Shown in pieces: positions 11,644 to 22,100 of a DNA stretch of 64,000 nt. The stretch is from Gymnogyps californianus (taxonomy: Eukaryota; Chordata; Aves; Accipitriformes; Cathartidae), in contig NC_059500.1 of assembly GCF_018139145.2 (NCBI RefSeq), positions 32,283,437 through 32,347,436 on the forward strand, given 5' to 3'. The notes below the pieces were generated by a model that was not told the DNA's origin, searched no databases, and saw only the letters and a program-made list of their open reading frames with translations. Both the position numbers and the translations under genes were made by a program. Positions within the stretch are counted from its first letter, which is position 1. The number at the start of each line of letters is the position of its first letter.

Positions 11644-13980
11644 AACGGGGGGACACTGAAAAATGAGCAGTAAATATAGCCAGAAACCATTTGTATCTGA
11701 CCATTAAATTCAAAAACATTTCACAAATCACTCAGTACCTATCTCTTCTGAAGACAAAATCAAACTGTTTCTCTCTTGAAGTCTTCTTAGTAGTGAGTAT
11801 AATATAATGTTGGGATATAATGTTCCTATACTAACCAGCAAACGGTTGTCATGATCCAGAAGGTCAGATGTTGTAAAGTGACTGCAATTTCAATCTCATT
11901 GACTCCATCTAAAACCATGTAGAAGTTAAATGAAATCCAGCTGTGTCTTTGGAAGGACTGAGTTTCACAAAACTTAATTTGCACTTACAACAAGGAATAT
12001 TTTGCTTCTAAAGATTTCAAAAGTGCAAAGTGAATTTAATTAAGCTTCATGGTCACTGTTTTTTAACAGTGAGAAGTGAAGTCAGGATGTGCCTTCAGTT
12101 GCTTAGCAAACCTTTGTCATGGTAATTATGGATTTCCCCAAAATCAGGTTGTTGCTGTCTTCTGGTGATGGATAAAACACCCGTTCGACTAGACTGCATT
12201 TTATTCTTTTATTAAATCAAATTGATCATTGAAAAGAGGATATATACTGACAAATTACCTACTAAAGATCTAGGGCCATTTGTGATACACCTTTCTGTTA
12301 CTAAGGATGTGCTCTCTTTGGTTCCAACCCAGTTAATTTTAACAGTGAAGGAATTTTTTTCATTAACTCTCCTGGGAGTTTGACTGGGATCTAAACACAA
12401 GGTTTTCTGCTGCCTGCACTTTTTAGACATGTTCTTAGGTTGGAGAGGTGATGACCTGTGCTACTCACCAAATCCACCCTGAAGTCTACCATAGCCTTCC
12501 AACACCATACACCCATTATTCTCAACTCAGGCCTAAATTAAAAGGTTTTGGAGCGGGGCTGATTCTCTTTGTAAAGTGACTTCTTGGTTCCTGGTCTTGG
12601 TACAGAATTTCTGAGGAAGCTTGGGGACAGGTGTAAAACATAACCATGAGTTTACCCAAACATCTGACTGCTGAAGATTCAGTTTTCTCAAAGGAGCAAA
12701 AACTGTATTTCTAACAGCTGCAACCTATACATCTGTCAGATAAGGAAGTGACTTCCAATACCCAACCTGGTCCTCACCAGTATACTTCTCTTAAGCATTC
12801 CCAGCAACATAAAAATGTATCTTTCTATGGGGCTGCAACATGTGTACTATATTCTGAGGTGTCCTTGCAGATAACAAAGTGACCTTATAGTGAAGAGCTT
12901 GCTGTTGGAGATTTCACTATGAGCTCTGCCAGAAAGAAAACATTCCAAATTTTATTATCAGGCTGAAAGTTTTGGGTGTTAAAAGAAGAATTTTCTGAAG
13001 GGTTCTTAAGAGCCTAGATTTGGATTATGTACATGTAAACCCTCTTGAATCCACTGTCCTCTATATGAGTATTTGCTAAAGGAAAATTTTGCTGATTAGA
13101 TATCCCTTGTCTTTCATGGATCGGAGTAGGATATCTCTGCTTCCAACCAAGCAGTTTCTCCTCAAAGTCCTTCACAATAAGGAAACCCTTGGAGGTTAAA
13201 GAAATAAGTGAGTTGCCAGGGTAAAGGTCAGAACAGCACATTTCTAATCTTCTTAGATAGGAAAGTGAAATTCTCACAATAGCTGCAGAACATAATATTC
13301 TAGAGAGAGAGAGTGATATTCAGTTCTTCAGTGAGCTGATACAATGCTTGCCTCTTGCATAAGGACTGCGAAACCTTGCTCTGGTAGGATAAAACAGCCA
13401 TGAAGAAGTGGAGAATAAATAGGAAGTTCACTCAAACTTGTTGCAGGAAAAGGAACAAACTCTTCCAAACCTGGGCAGGAAAAAAAAGAAGCCACTTTCA
13501 GTTCTGTGGGGGGACGTGAACAACACTGCCTCACTGTTGCTTATGTATAAAGAAGTGTACTTCCAGCGTCCTATTTTCCACATTGCTTTCCTAATGTCTC
13601 CTGCTCACTAAGGCTGTGTTCACCGTCCATGCTAAATGTACCAGTTTCCCATCCTGAGGAGCTAATTAGAGCCCATGGAGAAATGGGTTTGGCTGAAAAA
13701 ATAAAAATAAAAAATGGGAAGGCAAAATAGCACCATCTTGAGCTTTCTGCTGTCTGCTCACCGCTCTGCCTGTGGCCTTGCTGCCGTGGGGCTCACTGTG
13801 CAGCCCCTATGGGCTTCCAGTGGTTGCAGCAGTGCGATGCAGGTGTCAGCCAGGACCACGCAAACCTGAATCATTGCACACCAGCAAAGACCTGGCCTGG
13901 GGATGAAGTGCTCAGGCACAGGTTGGTCAGATTTTCGGGGTGAGGAAAGATGTAGCCAGTCCGAGAGGCTGGAAAATGTT
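11644..13980. other. flanking DNA, nothing identified
   Basis: Unique, moderately AT-rich sequence. I see no domain-bearing frame, tRNA-like B box or transposon end. GC content begins to rise near 13,740 as the CpG-rich region is approached. Confidence 0.5.
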
Positions 13981-14990
13981 TTTTCCCCCACCCCAGGCCC
14001 TCCTTCCCCTGGCTTACATGATTGAACATCGTCGATCTACCCCAGGTCGATGGGGGAGGATTTAATTTTTTATTTTAAACCAAGAACATCCCCTTCCTGT
14101 GGCTTCAGCCAACACGGCGGTGGGACACAACCCCTGCTGGGAAGACGGACAGAAGCTGAAATCCCCTCTCGCCCCCCCTCCCCCCCCCAACCCCAGGTGG
14201 GGAGCGAGGGTGCTGAGCCCCACTGTGGGCTCCGTCCCGGCTTCCCCACTCCCGTCCCGCAGCCGGGCTGCCTGGCAGAGGAGATACCGGCGCCTTTGTC
14301 TACACCCGACGTCCCGGGCGTCCCCGGCGACCCAAATGCCAGCACCCAGAGAGGTGCAAACTATCTTCATTCCCCTTAATGGGACTGTTAACCCGCCGGG
14401 GTAATTAGGACCAGGGGGCTGTCAGCACGGTTAACCTCTTTATTGCTGGGCACGCCACGGGGGCGAGCCAGGGGGGCTGCCCCGCAGCTAAAGCCCTCCC
14501 CCGCCCGCCCACCACCCGTGAAGGGTCCTGCACCCCCCGGACTTGCCCCCCTCGCCTCCACTGGACTCGGCAGCCAGAAGCGCCGGTTCCTGCGCGAAAC
14601 CAGCGGTCCGTGGACACGGGGAGCTCCGGGGAAGCTTCCCCTTCACTTTTCCCTAGTGGCTGCCTCTTGGTGGGGCTCTCCCAGCCCAGCGTGTCCACCT
14701 CGCTGTTGGCTTTCCCCGGCGGCGCTCGGAGCACGGTGGGGACGGCAGAAAGCCTGCGGGAGGAAGTTATGGACCACCCGACCCGCAGGGAGAAGCCTCC
14801 CGACCCGTGCCCCCCGGCACTGCCCTCCAGCGCCGGCGTTCCTCTGGCCGCCGGGGCACCTCCTCCCCTGGACCCCGGGTGGGTGCCCGGACACCCGCAC
14901 TCCCCGCCGGAGCCCGGGGGTCCCCCACGGGACCGGCGCAGGAGGGACCCCTCCCTCCCCAAAGGACGGGGAGATAGGGCAAGGAAAATA
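13980..14990. promoter_or_regulatory. CpG-rich island upstream of ZNF462
   Basis: GC content rises sharply here and CpG dinucleotides are frequent (densest about 14,120-14,960), unlike the CpG-poor DNA on both sides. CpG islands in birds usually mark promoters of broadly expressed and developmental genes. It lies about 2.5-3.5 kb upstream of the proposed first exon, so it may be the upstream part of the ZNF462 promoter domain, an alternative first exon, or the start of a divergent non-coding transcript. Long open frames here on both strands (up to about 246 codons) are expected from GC-rich DNA lacking stops and resemble no protein I know. No convincing splice donor was found within it. Confidence 0.7.
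14405..14424 (+). promoter_or_regulatory. CTCF-like site in the CpG island
   Basis: The sequence ggaccagggggctgtca matches the core ACCAGGGGGC of the vertebrate CTCF consensus in + orientation. A single motif match in GC-rich DNA is only suggestive. Confidence 0.3.
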
Positions 14991-15015
14991 TTTCCAGGCT
15001 ACCTCCATGAAGATA

Positions 15016-15143
15016 CATTTTCTTTCTTTCTCTTTCTTTCCTTCTTTCTCTCCTTCTTTTTCTCCTTCTCTCTTGTCTTTCCTTCTTTCTCTCTTTCTCT
15101 CTCTTTCTCTCTTTCTTTCTCCCCCCCCCCCCCCCCCCCCCCC
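15016..15143 (+). repeat. (CTTT)n-type pyrimidine tract ending in a 23-base poly(C) run
   Basis: About 100 bases of CTTT/CTCTTT-type sequence (from 15,018) run directly into 23 consecutive C residues (15121-15143). The C run can form an i-motif, with a G-quadruplex on the opposite strand. It sits between the CpG island and the proposed first exon. Confidence 0.95.
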
Positions 15144-17025
15144 GAGGTTTGATGCCCACTCTTCCCAAGAGCCTTCATTTTGAAATGGGATTGTTGTTTC
15201 CCTGGAGGGTGGCTGGTCAGCAGTCAGGTGTTTTGGGGTTTGTGGTTGTGGGGTTGCTCTATTTTCCTTTTTTTTTTTTTTTATTTAAAATGTAATGCTG
15301 AGACACAAAGAGGTAAATTATCTGCCTCGGCGTTGATGGTACGTCAAAGATTGCAAAGCCCAGGCGCTCTCTTCCTGCGAAGAGGATGATTTATAGAAAA
15401 TTGCAGGCAGAACACATGCACATTCTGGCAGCCGTAAAGACAGTCCCTCCCTTTTCCTTAATGTTCTTTTATCAGCTTCTTAGGAGGTGTCCGCTTCATT
15501 TGTCTGCATGAAACCAGTAGTTTTAGTAGGAATTCCCAGTTTTGATGTTTTTTCCCCTTTTCCTTAAGAAGGATCCTCTAAATCCAACAGTGCTCCTTCT
15601 GCCCAGATATTATCCTTCCTCTTATTTCTCACAGCACTTGTTTGGGGCGAGGAGGGGAGGAGCGGAAAGAGGGGAGAGGAGGAGGGAGAAGATCTTTCTC
15701 CTGTTTAGTGATTAACTTGCACGGCTCAAAGAAAGAGAAGATTTAATGGGAGAGATCCTGCCTGTGTGCTTTGTAGTCACGGCAGTCTTGCGGATGGGAA
15801 GATCGGAGAGTGCATGGGTTTAATATTTGACTAGTACCTGGGCGACCGATTTTTGTTATTTTATTGCTATTGTTAGCATTTCTGCATTTGGTCTTCAGCT
15901 GAGCTGGGAGAGTTCAGACAATGAAGTTCTAACATGCCGGACCTCTCCCAGAGCCAGTAAAATCTGGACTCTTTTAAGAAGATCATCTCAGCTTCACCAC
16001 TCACATAAAACTTCCTCGGAGCAGGGGAGGGATCTCCCCCTTCACCCAAACCGGAGCTTTGTGGTTCTAGTCTCTCTTCCACCCATGCAAACTGCAGCGC
16101 TTGAGGGCTCGAGAAACCCCAGTGATGTTCCAATACTAGTCATGCCCTTGTGCTCAAATTGATTTTGCCTCACTCCCGTGTATTGATTTACTGAGCCTGC
16201 ACGTAACCCCTAATCCCCCCCCACCCCCCACCCCCACCCCAGTGCTAGACATAACCCTAGAAAGAATCTGACCTGGTGCTGTAGGAAGACTGGAGGGGAG
16301 GGGGGGGTGTCGAGCAAAAGAAGTAGCTCAGCACAATGCTTAATAGAAACGAGACTCAATAAAAATGCAGGCTACAGCCGCTTTGTCTTTGCCTGCTTGC
16401 CTTCATCACCAAGATACCTTTCTTTGTGAGCCTTGATCGTTAGTTTCCACGGTTTTAAATAATCAGTCACAAAGGAGCAGACAACTAGGTGTTGGAAGGC
16501 ATAAAAGTTATTTTAAGTAGAATTATTTATTTTATTTTGCAGCCAAAAACGTTTCACCAATGTAGGAAGTGATTTTGGTGCTTGGTAGTACAAGCTCTCT
16601 TTTCTCCTAAGTGCTTGTGAGAAATAAAAAACCTGGAGATGACTGTCTTTATTTCCGGGAGTAGACTTCAAAATACGTGCCAGAAATGGACAATTCGAGT
16701 GTCCTTTCTCCACATCAAATGCGAGCTGGAAGGGGGATTAAAAACCAACCACGTGGTAGATCTGGTTTTATACTTTGCAACCTCCAGCTCCATTTATGTT
16801 CTTTACCCTGCTCAGGGAAGATTAGCCTCTAGATGGATGTGTCTGAGGGATCACCTCAGGGGCAGATCTGCATGCAGAAACCGGTTTTTGCCATGGCTGG
16901 AAGAGAGCTATGACCTAGCAGAGTGCTCCATCCGAGCGGCTCCCCGAGCATCGCAGGAGCTGCTGAGCGCTCCTGCACAGGAAGCTTTGTGAAGGCAACA
17001 GCTTGGAAGGGGAAGCTCTTCAGAT
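15144..17025. other. promoter-proximal DNA without a recognised gene
   Basis: Mixed-composition sequence between the CpG island and the proposed exon 1. It contains a purine-rich patch (about 15,640-15,690), a C-rich tract at 16,213-16,240 and a G run near 16,300. Frames of about 110 codons lack recognisable features. Non-coding regulatory DNA is the likeliest content. Confidence 0.5.
16213..16242 (+). repeat. C-rich tract (CCCCCA-type)
   Basis: Runs of C broken by single A residues, giving at least four C-tracts in about 30 bases. The opposite strand is a textbook G-quadruplex candidate. Confidence 0.85.
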
Positions 17026-17027
17026 CT

Positions 17028-17300
17028 TTCCCCCTTCTTCTCCTCCTCCCTGGCCTGTGAGTGATTCAGTGTCCCAAACCTTAACTTTTTGTTACCACCT
17101 TCCTCCTCTTTATCTCCTTCATCTTCAACACCTCCTCCTCTATCACTACCATCTTCTCCTCCATCTGTCTGCCTCCTGGATCTCTCTCTTGTTTGCTTGC
17201 TTTCCCCCCTCCTCTTCCACCTCCCTCCCTCTCTTTCTTCTTGCCTTTTCCTCCTCTCTTTTCTTCTCTTTTCTTTCTCTTTTTCCTCCTCTTCCCCTAC
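17028..17300 (+). repeat. promoter-proximal pyrimidine-rich tract
   Basis: About 270 bases of irregular C/T-rich sequence (TCC, CTC, TCTT units) just upstream of the proposed transcription start. It is not a clean microsatellite. Polypyrimidine tracts of this kind are common near TATA-less vertebrate promoters and may be nucleosome-poor or H-DNA prone. Confidence 0.8.
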
Positions 17301-17324
17301 ACGTTGTTGTTGTTAGAAAGGATT

Positions 17325-17345
17325 CTTGCACCCCCTGGTGCTCTT
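17325..17345 (-). promoter_or_regulatory. CTCF-like site just upstream of the proposed exon 1
   Basis: The minus strand reads gagcaccagggggtgcaag, close to the CTCF core (CCACCAGGGGGCGC). It lies about 75 bases upstream of the switch from C/T-rich to G/A-rich sequence taken here as the likely start region. Sequence match only. Confidence 0.4.
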
Positions 17346-17377
17346 GCGTTTTGTGTGGTAGGAGAGGAGATTGTCTT

Positions 17378-17426
17378 CTTTCTCTCTCTCCCTCTGGTTG
17401 CTCATTATTCAGAGAGAGACACAGAG
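17378..17426 (+). other. imperfect CT/GA hairpin at the proposed start region
   Basis: A C/T arm (about 17,381-17,396, ending ccctctg) is followed after a short AT-rich loop by a G/A arm (about 17,410-17,426, starting cagagagag) that can pair with it imperfectly. This marks the point where base composition flips between strands. Confidence 0.4.
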
Positions 17427-17689
17427 GGTGAGTGAGAGAGAGAGAGAGAGACGGATATCTCAGGTCATCTGCAGCTGCAGCAAACCAGTGAAGGAGAGAG
17501 AGAGAGGGAGAGGGAGAGAGAGAGAGGGGGGGAAAAGCAGGGAAAGATGGCGATCCTCCATTGCTGAGACCTGGCAAGGAGCACATGAGACTCACAAAAC
17601 AACTTCCACAACAATAACAAGAAGAGGAGCTAGGCAGAGAGGAAGAGGAGAGGAGGCAGCAGCAAGAGCAGCAGTGCCGGGACGCTCCT
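17408..17689 (+). other. ZNF462: candidate non-coding first exon of ZNF462 (5' UTR)
   Basis: The ZNF462 coding region starts in an exon that has a splice acceptor only 32 bases before the ATG, so at least one upstream non-coding exon must exist. The best candidate is this GA-rich segment: it follows the CpG/CTCF-like promoter region, starts where the strand composition flips from C/T to G/A, and ends at a strong donor, ctcct|gtaagt (GT at 17690-17691). A length near 280 bases is reasonable for a vertebrate 5' UTR exon. The start is not defined by any TATA box and is approximate. The alternative is a longer or different first exon ending at the donor at 19,152. There is no transcript evidence in the sequence itself. 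Confidence 0.45.
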
Positions 17690-17953
17690 GTAAGTTCTTG
17701 CAATTAAAACCCATCTCCGGTTTGGCATTGGAGAGATCATCTCTCGTGTGTGTATATTTTTTTTTTTTTTGTGTGGTCTTTTCTGTCTTTCTTTCTTCCC
17801 ACCACCTTCCTCTGAAATCCATTCATTCGGTCAACGGAGGAAGGAGGAAGAAAGAAAGGAAGAAAAAAAAAAAAAGAGAAGAGAGGGGAGCGAGAGCGGG
17901 GTGTTTTGTTTGAGAGAGAAGTCTCTTGCATGGAGGAGGAGAAGAGGAGGAGG

Positions 17954-17981
17954 TGCTGGTGGTGGTGGTGGTGGTGGTGGG
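17954..17981 (+). repeat. (GGT)n trinucleotide repeat
   Basis: About eight TGG/GGT units within a larger purine-rich stretch (about 17,835-17,995) downstream of the proposed exon 1 donor. Confidence 0.9.
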
Positions 17982-18204
17982 AGGAGGAGGAAGGCGGTTA
18001 ATTAATTTTTTGTTGTTGCATTAAGGGGGGGGGATATGGGGAGATAAGTGAGATATCAGCCGAGCTTTCGGGGTGGGGGGTGCCCGAGAGGATATGTGTG
18101 TGTGAGAGAGGTCTGGATGGTGCTGTGCGTGTGGACTTGGATCAGAGACGGGAGAGACACGGAGGAGAGAAAAGCTCCGTGCTGGCACGACCCAGGCAAT
18201 CGGG

Positions 18205-18330
18205 TGACCTCTTTCTTCCTTTCTTTCTTCCTTCCTTTCTTTCTCTTTTCTTTCTTTCTTTCTCTTTTCTTTCTTTCTTTCTTTCTCTCTCTCCCCCTCT
18301 TCCTCTCCTTCTCTTTCTCCTCGTGCCCTC
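18205..18330 (+). repeat. (CTTT)n/(CTTTC)n pyrimidine microsatellite
   Basis: About 120 bases of CTTT, CTTCC and CTCTTTT units, grading into CTCCTT sequence. It lies between the two candidate splice donors and so is either first-intron DNA or 5' UTR. Confidence 0.95.
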
Positions 18331-18339
18331 TTGCTGCCC

Positions 18340-18490
18340 TCCTCCTCGCCGCTGGCGAGGCTGGTCCCTCACCCCGGCGGTGGTGCCCCCACCGCGGCTC
18401 TCCTGGAGTTGGGATGCGGGGGTCCCCGGCGGCGTCGGGGCTGGGGGGCTGGTGGTGCCCGCAGGAGGTTGCTTGGAGGAGGACAGCGTT
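18340..18490. promoter_or_regulatory. second, smaller CpG-rich patch
   Basis: A short GC- and CpG-rich segment (many CG pairs about 18,345-18,440) downstream of the proposed exon 1. It would fit the downstream shoulder of the promoter island, or a second promoter serving the donor at 19,152. Confidence 0.5.
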
Positions 18491-19142
18491 CAGCTGGAGA
18501 GCAGGAGCCATTACACACGCTTGTGCTCTCCTTTGAGAGAAAGAGAGCGAGAAGGGAAGAAAGGAAGGGGAAGGAGCCCACTTCTTCTTGCTCAGTTCCC
18601 CGATGTCCCTACCTTTAAACCAGGCGAGGGAGAAGGCGCTTTCTCCCCTGCCCCTTTCTCAACCACCCGGAGCAGTTTTCTCCCTATCTCTCCCCCTCTT
18701 TCCCTTTCTTTATCTCCCTGTCCTCCATTTGCAAGCTGTCTGCTTTGGTTCCAGTCCAGGCTCCACAACACAAAGCTTCTCCTCGCTCTCGCACACATGC
18801 ACACACACAGTCTACAGGCTCTTTATGTCTTCTGGAGTAACCTTCTTCTCCCCCCCCCCGCGCTCCTCTTAGCATTGTGGTTTCTATTCTCCACACAGAG
18901 AGATCCTCCTGGAGCTTCATGTAGTTGTGATCTGATAGGATTTCTCCCCCCCTCACCTCCCTCTTTTGGGGGAGAAAAAGGAAAAGTTTCATTCGTTTTT
19001 CTGGTGTTTGGAAGGAGAAAGACCTTCAAGTTTGAGTGCTTTCTGCTGCTGCTTTTGTGTGTGTGTCTGTGGGGGTCTGTTTGTCTCATGAAGCTGCTTG
19101 CATGTCTAAGAGGAAGTGACTAGTTTGGCAGAGAGCTGTGAT

Positions 19143-19160
19143 CTGAGTCAGGTAAGCCAT
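19143..19160 (+). other. strong alternative splice donor
   Basis: The sequence gagtcag|gtaagcc (GT at 19152-19153) matches the vertebrate donor consensus at all key positions (CAG|GTAAG). It could end a longer or alternative ZNF462 5' UTR exon. If the exon reached back to 17.4 kb it would contain an accidental 347-codon upstream frame (18,080-19,123), which makes a shorter alternative exon more plausible. Confidence 0.4.
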
Positions 19161-22100
19161 GTCATGTTCTCTAGCTCCACCAGAAAATGGAGGAGAGAGA
19201 GAGTAGACAAAGCTGAGATGGGAAGTGCTCCTAACATCGTGGATGTCTCCATGTTTTGAAGCTTTGCTGGCAGTAGCTGGCTTAATCATGATTTTTTCCC
19301 CTAAGGTTTCTTCAGTTTTTTCAATGTACAACATTGTGATGGGTCTTCTCTCTGACTTCATGCTATCAGGAAATGAGGATTGGAGGAAATTGCTCAGATT
19401 CTCCTTCACACAGAGAAACACATCCTCAGGCTTTTTTGCTCTTATGCTTTCATGCGGAGGTCACCTTTCTAGATATTTTTCTTTGGTTAAAGACCACAGA
19501 ATTTAGGAGGTTGATCAGTTGGCCAAAGAAATAGTGTATATATGCATATATTTATAGATTTTTGAAAGCATTTGGAGGTAAGTGCACGCAGCTTGAGGCT
19601 GCTCAGGTTCTTCCAGAGAACGTCATGAAATGTCATTTTTTTTCTAGGTGATGATGGTGATGCCTGGTTTTTGGGATTTTTAACATCTGATTTTCAAGAG
19701 CATTCCTTCTTTTGGATGTATTTTAAATTAAGATGGAATATTTCTCCCCACGCACTAGGTTGCATTAAAATGATACTGGCAAGCTTTTAGTAGGTTCCTC
19801 AGAGCATCATAACATACATAATTTCTCTTGGAAAAAACAAAACAGTTTTCACAGCTGTCTTTTTGGTGTCTTAAAATATTTTTTTCTGAAAACTTATGGC
19901 AACATTCTTGTTATGATTTTAATGTCATTATGGAAACCTAAGATCTTTAAAGTGAGATAGCAGTTGAACAGGAATTTGTGTGCTTTTTTTTTACCCACCT
20001 TTTAATCTGAAATCATTTTGAGTAGACTCAAAACAGACCTCACTCTTTTCCCACCAACCTAAATTTGCACATCAGTTGCACAGTAGATGCAGTTCCTTAA
20101 AAAATTCAAACTACATGCTGAAATGCATGAAGGAGATATCAGAGTGCAGTGCTACTGAGCTTGAAGGCACAGCTCCACAGAAAGGTGCCAGTAATGTTCA
20201 TACATAGGTTACTCTGAAGAGTTTAAGAAGGAATGTGTTACATATGGGAGGTGTAAGTGACAGGATAGGGGACCAGTGAATCTGAACCAGAACACACTCC
20301 CAGATGTGCAAAAAGAATAGAAAGATTTGAGGACTGCAATGACTAGTGATGAACTTGAGATCCAGCTGCTGCAAGGTTAAAATCAATGCCCTTGTTTTAT
20401 TTTTGCTATGGAAGAAATGGTTTAGTATGTAATCTAATGTTCTTCAGAAGGATATTGCATTATCAACTGTGCATTTCTTAAGTTCTGGTTGCTGATATGT
20501 CACCCAAATTACTGAGATACTGTGGTTGTCTCAATCTTTCAGAAGTGGGCCATAGAACATACCATTTCAAGCATGTTTAATCTTACATTTTGACAAAGTA
20601 AAGAGGGAGGTTAACCATTTATTTTTTTTTCCCTGAGGTGGTGTTCTTTGATGCACTTTGCAACCTCTGCACAGGTCTAAATCAGCAGCCACTGAAGAAA
20701 CTGGAAAAGTCCCCACTGACCTTTGCTTGTTTGGGTCAGATCCTAAATATCCATACCCTGTATAAGAAGAGTGTATGCAGTCTTCTTCGGTATCTGCTTG
20801 TATTTCATAGTTCAGAATTGTGAATCTTCTCTTACTTCTTGAGAGGTCAACTCAGTGCTTGCACTACAATGATGTGCCCTACAGATACATTGCTTTTGAA
20901 CATGGCACGTGCAATCCAAGAACGAGCTTGAGATTCAAGCTGAGGATCTTTATGAGAGGGCCTCTTACCCCGCTCCTGTGGTGACAGACACCATAGAAAA
21001 CCAAATGTCATTGCGATAGTTTGAGTTGGAGTGAGAGTGGTGTTATTTCTATGGGGGGTTTCTTCACTGTGAGGCTGAAATCCCTTTAGAGAATGATATT
21101 CTTTTGAATGATGTTTCTTGCTGTAGTTCTGACAAAACAGACTGAAGTTCACCTTGCTGTTAAAATACTAGCTGAAGGACTTCTTTTATTTTTAAAAGCA
21201 AATCAAAACTAATCTAAACTTCCCCCCCCCCCCCAACCCAAACCAGTGAGTTTTAAAGGAGCTCTAGAAAGATAATCTTAATTCATGAGATGGTGGTGAG
21301 TTGACTGTTTCTTGTATTCAGGCACAAATGTCTTCATCCGGACAATGGCTTCAATTGGTTTTGGTTTGTGAGCACGCAGAACTTTTTCATGGTGTAAGCT
21401 CTAACAGAAACTGCATTCATATCTTATTCTTCAGTATATAAACTTGCTTTTCTTAATCACTTTTCTCAACCCCATTAGACATAGCTTATGGACCACTGCT
21501 TTAAAAATGTTTAAACAATTATTTGATTTCCTTATACATTTTTACTAGGTTCATAATGGATTACATTATTCAGAAATTTAAAATGTCATGTTTAGAATTT
21601 CCTTCCATAATTTTAAAAAATTATCTTGTTACAAGAGGAAAACTAAAAATATGTTGTATATGCTCAGACTGTGAAGAATATGAGGACATAATTGGATGCT
21701 GGAAATGGAAAGTAGAACAACTGCAAGTAGAAGTGGAAAAAAAAAGATGATCATTTCAATTCAGTAAAGTTTATAACAAATTCTTTAGTGTTGTGAACTT
21801 TGACTTAAAGGAGGATTGACTTTTATGAAGACATGAGTGATTGAAAAGAGAGTTGATATGTAGATAAGTATTGGAGAAGAACTGTGTTCAACATAGATGT
21901 CTGGACATCTGGCAGATGTTACTCTGGGCCCCAAGGAATGGACAAGTTTAATTTTAGCCTTAAAAAGGAAATGGGAAGCACTAAAGTCTTATAATAGTAC
22001 AACTTACAGTTTGAGGAAGGTTACTTCAGAAAAGCCCAGAGATGTCTCTTGAAATTTGGAACTCCCAGAAACAAGTGTAAATAAGTTTTTCCTATTGAGT

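Noticed and set aside
14443..15183. 246-codon frame and several overlapping frames on both strands in the CpG island
   Set aside because: GC-rich DNA is stop-poor. All frames are proline/glycine/arginine-rich without domains, and one runs into the pyrimidine repeat and poly(C).
17146..17703. 185-codon minus-strand frame antisense to the proposed exon 1
   Set aside because: Serine-, arginine- and glutamate-rich low complexity caused by the CT/GA tracts, with no conserved domain.
18080..19123. 347-codon open frame on the + strand downstream of the proposed exon 1
   Set aside because: It runs through a (CTTT)n microsatellite and CpG-rich DNA, is dominated by L, S, P and F from pyrimidine tracts, and resembles no protein family. 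Lack of stops follows from base composition.
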